Positions 58,641 to 64,000 of a DNA stretch of 64,000 nucleotides are shown here, piece by piece. Source of the DNA: Manis javanica. Taxonomy: Eukaryota > Chordata > Mammalia > Pholidota > Manidae. The stretch is from contig NC_133167.1 of the NCBI RefSeq assembly GCF_040802235.1, positions 100,736,001-100,800,000 of the forward strand. The letters are read 5' to 3'. Both the position numbers and the translations under genes were made by a program. The notes beneath the pieces are model-generated. The model was not told the DNA's origin. It searched no databases and saw nothing but the letters and a program-made list of their open reading frames with translations. The first letter of the stretch is position 1, and each line of letters opens with the position of its first letter.

Positions 58641-61464
58641 AAATATTATGGAGAGCTCACAAACAATACAGCTAACATTTTGCAGAGTGCCTAACTATCA
58701 TGTATTGTGCTCTTTCTAGAACTCTGGCTGTGAAGAGAGACACAAGGTGGGTATCCTCACCTCCCACTCTTCACCTTACTCCAATGTGGTTTCCATTCCT
58801 CCCCCCCATGGAATCCGCTGGTGCCCAGATCACTAGCACCCTCCAGGTCAAACCCAAATTCAATTCAAAAACAGTTACAATGGTTTGTTTTCTTAAGACA
58901 ACATTACGTAATTTAAAGTAAAAGCAAAAGGCTCACACAAAATTAGTTCTAGAAAAAATGGCTAGGCCCTGAGCATTTCCTTGTGCATAATGAACTGGAA
59001 GCCTAAGCTTGAGGGAAGACTTTTTTTTTTCTTTAATGAGAGAGCATGTGCTGGTTTTAATGCTGATGAGAAGGAACCAGTGAAGAGAGAGGTGGTGGAC
59101 GGGGGGTGGAGTCCAGAAGCCAGGTAAGGAGACTGGCCTGGGGAAAAGCCCACCTCCACTGTTTTAACTCGCAGGCAGAAGGGAGGGCTGGAGACATCAG
59201 CAAGCGCGGAGACTAGTAGCTGGAAGCCGAAGCAGCTCCCCTCACATGGACTCAGCTTTCTTCAAGGAGCAAGTCAGCTTATCTGCTCAGAGGGAGGTGG
59301 GTAAAGCAGTGTGTGAGGTCAGAGACCTGCAGGAAGTGGGGCAAGTGTAACGCCCTGTGGAAAGCAGAAGCAGAAGCTCACTTCAAACCCCCAGCAGTTG
59401 TTTCAGGCATGTTCAGGGCCTGGGTGAGCACTAGACAAACATGAATATTCCTAGCAGGACCGAACAAGCCTTCTCGAGGTGAGTCATAACACACCTGGCT
59501 TTGCTTGGACGGCCAATAATAAAGGAAGAGGGTCCATGTTTTGTTCTTGGTACCCCTCAAAGCAGAGTTTGATGTTTTATCCCTCTCCGCTGGAGACCTC
59601 CATTCCCAGGATGAATTACTGCTCTCGTGCCACACTTAGTCCCTTTGTGCAAACACTTAAAATAGTACCTACAGCCTGAACAAGTAAACTGAAAAAACTT
59701 AGCCACAAAACATGTTATCTTTCAGGAGCAGCTGTGTCCAGTCGTAGCACACAGGGTGACAGGCTGACTTCAGGTCAATCGATGGCCTTGCTCAAGAGGG
59801 TCTGTAATATTACGGGATGTTTTTCCATCTGTGTGCTGAGGAGGTATTTTCATTTGACTTCAGTAATAGTTTCTCCACTTGTGCAATGCTTGGCTAACAG
59901 AGAGGCCCTAACCAAAGAGCCCACTAACTCAGCATTCATCTCAAGAGGAAAAAAATAGTATTTCAGGGCCCCTTTAGAGGGAAGATAAAGGTAAACATAG
60001 TCTCCCCAACATAGTTATTACAAATGAGGATGCCTGTGTGTGTACCTAAAGAAATACATGCTTGAAATAACTAATTTTCCAAATAATTTTTCATTTTCTT
60101 AAACATATATCCTCAAAAACCTAAATTTTGTGCATAACATTTACATTGCCCTAAAATGTAAACACAAAACAAGTTGCCTTTAATAAAATAAAGATAGACC
60201 ACAGTTCTGACTTTGGGTGAACACAGGCTAACAAAGAAACATGTGGAGGAAGAAACTGACACACGTTTATCAACAACCAAATTCTTCTTCTAAGAAGGCT
60301 TTTAAAAGCCTTTCAAAAAGTACAAAAACTAGAAGCAGATTCCAAAGAGAAGGAAGAAAGAAAGAGAATAAACCTTCCTCTAAAATCCAGCTGCCGGGCT
60401 GAGAAGAATATTCTCGTGTTCTATTTGAATGTGGCTTTGCTCACGCGAATGCGTGCCATTTGTTAAAGGCCAATACAATGCCATTGTCTGATCACAAAGC
60501 TTGTTGCTAACAAATGCAACAACAGCTAGTTGCTTAGACAGTTCTGTTTATTTTTGTCTCAGAAAAGCGAATGCCACGTTCAGGGCTAAATGACTAACAT
60601 GGTACTAGTCCTGCAGCCCGTGTGTCTGTTGTGCAAAAATCCTTGTAAATCCAGCGATGCAGATGAATAAGCTTCTTTGTGACCTGAAAACCCATTCAGT
60701 CAAGAAATGTTCACATCAAGGAAAGGATAGGCAAGCGGGTGTACAGTAACATCCTGTGGCCCAGCTCAGACCAGGTTCACATGGCTATTTGTCTGCGGGG
60801 CCTTAGGTAACCCTGTGTATTTTTAAAAATCGGTTCATCACATGTTTAATCTAGGTTTAAAAAGAAGGCCAAGAAGATGAACGGTGGCAATGGAACACTG
60901 GATGACAGTGGCCCCTTCAAGGGTTCCAAGACGACCATGCAAACGGTAGTAATTACTTAAAGCAATTCATTATAAGGGTCACTGTTTTTCCTCCTAGACA
61001 ATCTAGATTCTACTGAGGTCAGAGCAAAAGGAAATGAGGTCATATGCTGAAAAAGACACGTGGATGAGACATTAGGTGAACCTTTTGGCTACACAGACAT
61101 TACAGTAGACCCGTGAGCAACATCATAGAATTGCTTTTTTGCTATAAATCCACAATAGAGTTTTTCCTTAAGCAAGTGAAATGGTGTGCAGTACAACAAA
61201 AACACCAGGGGACCTCTGTTAGGTGCTATTTCTAACCAGGCAAAGGAGAGTGAAGTGATTTATAATGTAAGCTAATGGTTCCAGAAACAGCACAAGTACC
61301 AATGGATTAAAATGGCACCACTATACTTTTCACGTATTAAAAGATGTCAACAGTAGAATACTTCTCTTTTCTCACAACACACCATCAAACTCCAAGGCGT
61401 ATCTTAAAGGCAGCACCCTCAGCAGGCTGGCTGAGGAGTTCCGTGGGTAATAACCCCGCTCTAC

Positions 61465-61665
61465 TGACATTTTGGAAGGGGTAAGTCTGTTGAAAGGCAC
61501 CCGGGCAGCTGTGCCTCATAGTCTGTTTAGCAGCATCCCTGGTCTCTACCACTAGATGCCAGTAGCACCCCTTTTCCCAAATATGATGAGCAAAAATGTC
61601 TCCAGATATTGTCAAATGACCGTGTCCCCTGGGGAGCAAAACTGTGCTCATCCCACTGAGGAGGG
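61465..61665 (-). repeat. MER5A, antisense
   Basis: TAGCAGCATCCCTGGTCTCT, CACTAGATGCCAGTAGCACC and AAATGTCTCCAGATATTGTC are antisense MER5A landmarks. Confidence 0.85.
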
Positions 61666-62449
61666 CTAATAGACAGGTATGGCCTCTGTGTCGGTACAAG
61701 GTTGCACACTCACCTCCCCTGACTCCCCACCATGTGGCTCTCCTCCCCCGAATGCACAGGCCTTCTCACTGTGTCCCCCAGCCCCCGTTAATATTATTCC
61801 TTAAATATTAAGGAAGCCCATCGCTGGAAAAGTTGGGCCTCTATTTCTCAACTTGTATCCACACTTAACAAACCTTTGAATTCTTCTTGCACATGTAAAT
61901 CTAACTTTTAATCTAACAGTAATTCTAAGTAGTTACTAATCATCACAGACTTCTTCAAAATGATCTGAAAATCACCTCAAAGGTGGTATTGAGGCTGATA
62001 TTTTCTTTTTTTAAAAGAACAAATGGGATTCTCTTATCACCCTAAACACCTGAAATGTCATAGTCTGAAGTGTCACTCCACTTAAGTAGAAAGTATATTT
62101 GAAGAACAAGCGGAAATCAGCAGAGTCAATGGCGGAGCCACTCCTGCTGTGATGGAGACTACAGAGCCCCTAGCACACCTGGAGCACACCCATTGTTTCC
62201 TTCCGTTAAATGCTTCCAGTGCAGCAACTTAGGGCACTCCCTTTGGCTTAAGGCCCTCCAACATGCCTCAGAACATTTTTAAAGTAATAATGTCCTATCG
62301 ATTAAAAGCACACATTAAATGACCAGGAGAGCCCTGCTCCCAATTTAGAACCTAGAGTTGAACAGATAAGAGAGATACACTTAGGACACAGCTCTGGCCC
62401 ATCTTATTTGGAAGCTTTGACCATGACTCTCGTAACATTCACTTGTGTG

Positions 62450-62610
62450 AATGAGCAGTGCAGTGGAAAGAATCCAGGACTAAAAATAAGGATGCTGGGT
62501 TCAAGGTTCAGGTCCACGTGTGAGTAAATAATGCTAGTTACACAGAGAACACTGCTTAACCTCCCTGGCCCTGAACTTCATTTGTATAAATGCAGGTATT
62601 AGAATGCATG
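62450..62610 (-). repeat. MIR, antisense
   Basis: GCAGTGGAAAGAATCCAGGA, GATGCTGGGTTCAAGG and CTGCTTAACCTCCCTGGCCC are antisense MIR landmarks. Confidence 0.7.
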
Positions 62611-63439
62611 ATGACTAAAGTTCCCTTGGGGGAAAGAGGTGGGAGTTGCATTGGCTGTAAAATTATGAGACTAGAGAGCACCAGAAGGACCCTGGACCCT
62701 TTGTCCCTCACTAAGCAGGACACTGGAGAAGGGACAGCAGGCGCTGGCGGCTGCAGTGCTGAGGGCGTGAAGGCTGAGCAGGTAATACCCTGGCAAGGGC
62801 CCGTGGCAATGGCCTGCAGTGTTCTATAAGTTTAGGTCATTCATAAATAAATTAAGAACTGTTTGTATCAAATTACTGCAATGCCAGAAAATCAGATCAC
62901 ATCACAGCATTGGAAAGAACTCTGAGAAGTCCGCTAGTATCTACAGATCAGCTCCCTTCTTTCAGGCAGGAACACCTTGAAGTCCCGTATCAGACAAAGA
63001 AGCTGCATATTATCTCTGTAAGAATAATATATCATGGATATCATTATGCTTATCGGCAAGTAATAGTGTGTCTGTGCGTCTATACACATATTCCATATAT
63101 TCTGAAGTTCTACTCTTCTACCAAAGCCACTGACTTATGCTCTAGAGAAAAAAAGATGCACAATTTTACCAAACCTATACTAGGAGTGTATCACTCCCAA
63201 GTGTGAACTATGTCAAAAGCAGTTTCTAGCAGACTCAAATCAACATCATGTCCTTCGTTAACAGCTGAATGAATATTATTACTCTTGTATCACCTTAACT
63301 ATTCTTGAGAACACTTCAGTATTTCCAACAGCAAAAAAAGAAAGCATTAAAGGCAATGAAATACTGGGCTTATTCACATTAAACCACAGGGAAAATTTAC
63401 TATACATGTCAGCACTACTAGAATTCCTAGACCTGGCCA

Positions 63440-63820
63440 GTGTCTTAGTTCAGGCGGCTCCCTTAGTTCAGGCCAGAATCCCACAAACTAGGTGGCTTAT
63501 AAATAACAGAAATTTATTTCTCACAGTTCTGGAGGCTAGATATCCAAAATTAGGGTACCAGCATGGTCAGTTCTGGTGAAGGCCCCTTCCGGGCTGCAGG
63601 CCACCAGCTTCTCGCCATGTCCTCACACAGTAGAAGAGCCTAGATATCTCTCTGGACCTTGTTTCCATAGATGAGAACCAATCCCATCTGTGAGGGCTCC
63701 CCCCTCATGACTTCACCTCCTCCCAAAGGCCTCACCTCCTAACACCATCAACATTTGGATGTTACAAGTTCAACATACGAGTCTGGGGGGACACAGGCAT
63801 TCAGCCCATAGCAGCCAGCT
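63440..63820 (-). repeat. MLT1-type MaLR LTR, antisense
   Basis: Antisense landmarks in order: GTGTCTTAGTTCAGGCGGCT, ACTAGGTGGCTTATAAATAA, TTATTTCTCACAGTTCTGGA, CTTCTCGCCATGTCCTCACA and GACACAGGCATTCAGCCCAT. It appears close to full length. Confidence 0.85.
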
Positions 63821-64000
63821 TATTTTAATGGACCATTTCTCAATACTCTGGCTGGTCTAATTGTAATAAAAAGCTAGAGAGCTGGGCACTAAAATGCAAA
63901 CATGAACACATCGATGGCTCTGTGTCGTCTACAGTAGTGGTTCTGGATAAGCAGGATCAGCATCACGGGGGAACCTGTGAGTGATGCAGCGTCTCAGGTC

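Larger units (their letters stand above)
55831..64000 (-). other. SNX25: SNX25 intron (incomplete)
   Basis: At least 8.2 kb, continuing beyond the window. I looked for exons of the PXA domain on the - strand and found none. Repeats are listed separately. 58650-60840 and 60970-61460 show no feature I can name. Confidence 0.65.

Overview
The window is nuclear DNA of a placental mammal. It has GT-AG spliced genes with large introns, one CpG island, and old mammalian interspersed repeats (MIR, L2, MER5A, MLT1-type MaLR LTRs, L1M). I see no Alu, B1/B2, carnivore tRNA-Lys SINE or ruminant Bov-tA, so the source is a SINE-poor, non-primate, non-rodent lineage. An antisense L1 3' end at 31855-32090 resembles L1 tails I associate with pangolins, but I cannot confirm the species.

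Four genes are recognisable, in the same order and relative orientation as human 4q35.1, here inverted. (1) UFSP2, + strand: only the last coding exon (1512-1598) and 3'UTR. (2) ANKRD37, - strand: complete, five exons between 4213 and about 1730, 158 aa, with a stop codon split by the last intron. (3) LRP2BP, + strand: all eight coding exons between 11467 and 23053, 348 aa. Its promoter is probably the CpG island at about 3840-5330, shared head-to-head with ANKRD37. (4) SNX25, - strand: the last thirteen coding exons (55830 down to 26568), 616 complete codons. They cover the linker, RGS domain, coiled coil, PX domain and C-terminal nexin domain. The 5' exons with the PXA domain lie beyond 64000.

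Layout: 1-1511, last UFSP2 intron; 1512-1680, UFSP2 end; 1730-4300, ANKRD37, tail-to-tail with UFSP2; 3840-5330, CpG island; 5330-11445, upstream intron of LRP2BP; 11446-23770, LRP2BP; 23770-26040, intergenic gap between the convergent LRP2BP and SNX25; 26040-64000, SNX25. The four genes act in different processes: UFM1 processing, a hypoxia-responsive ankyrin protein, a megalin-tail-binding Sel1-repeat protein, and an endosomal sorting nexin. They form a conserved neighbourhood, not a pathway.

I found no RNA gene, CRISPR array or unknown multi-gene system. The points most worth a second look are a roughly 300-bp palindromic mariner-like element in the predicted LRP2BP 3'UTR, the split ANKRD37 stop codon, the near-abutting UFSP2/ANKRD37 3' ends, a cluster of HIF-type sites between opposed CCAAT boxes, seven consecutive frame-preserving SNX25 exons, and a small coding-like patch at 60850-60957.
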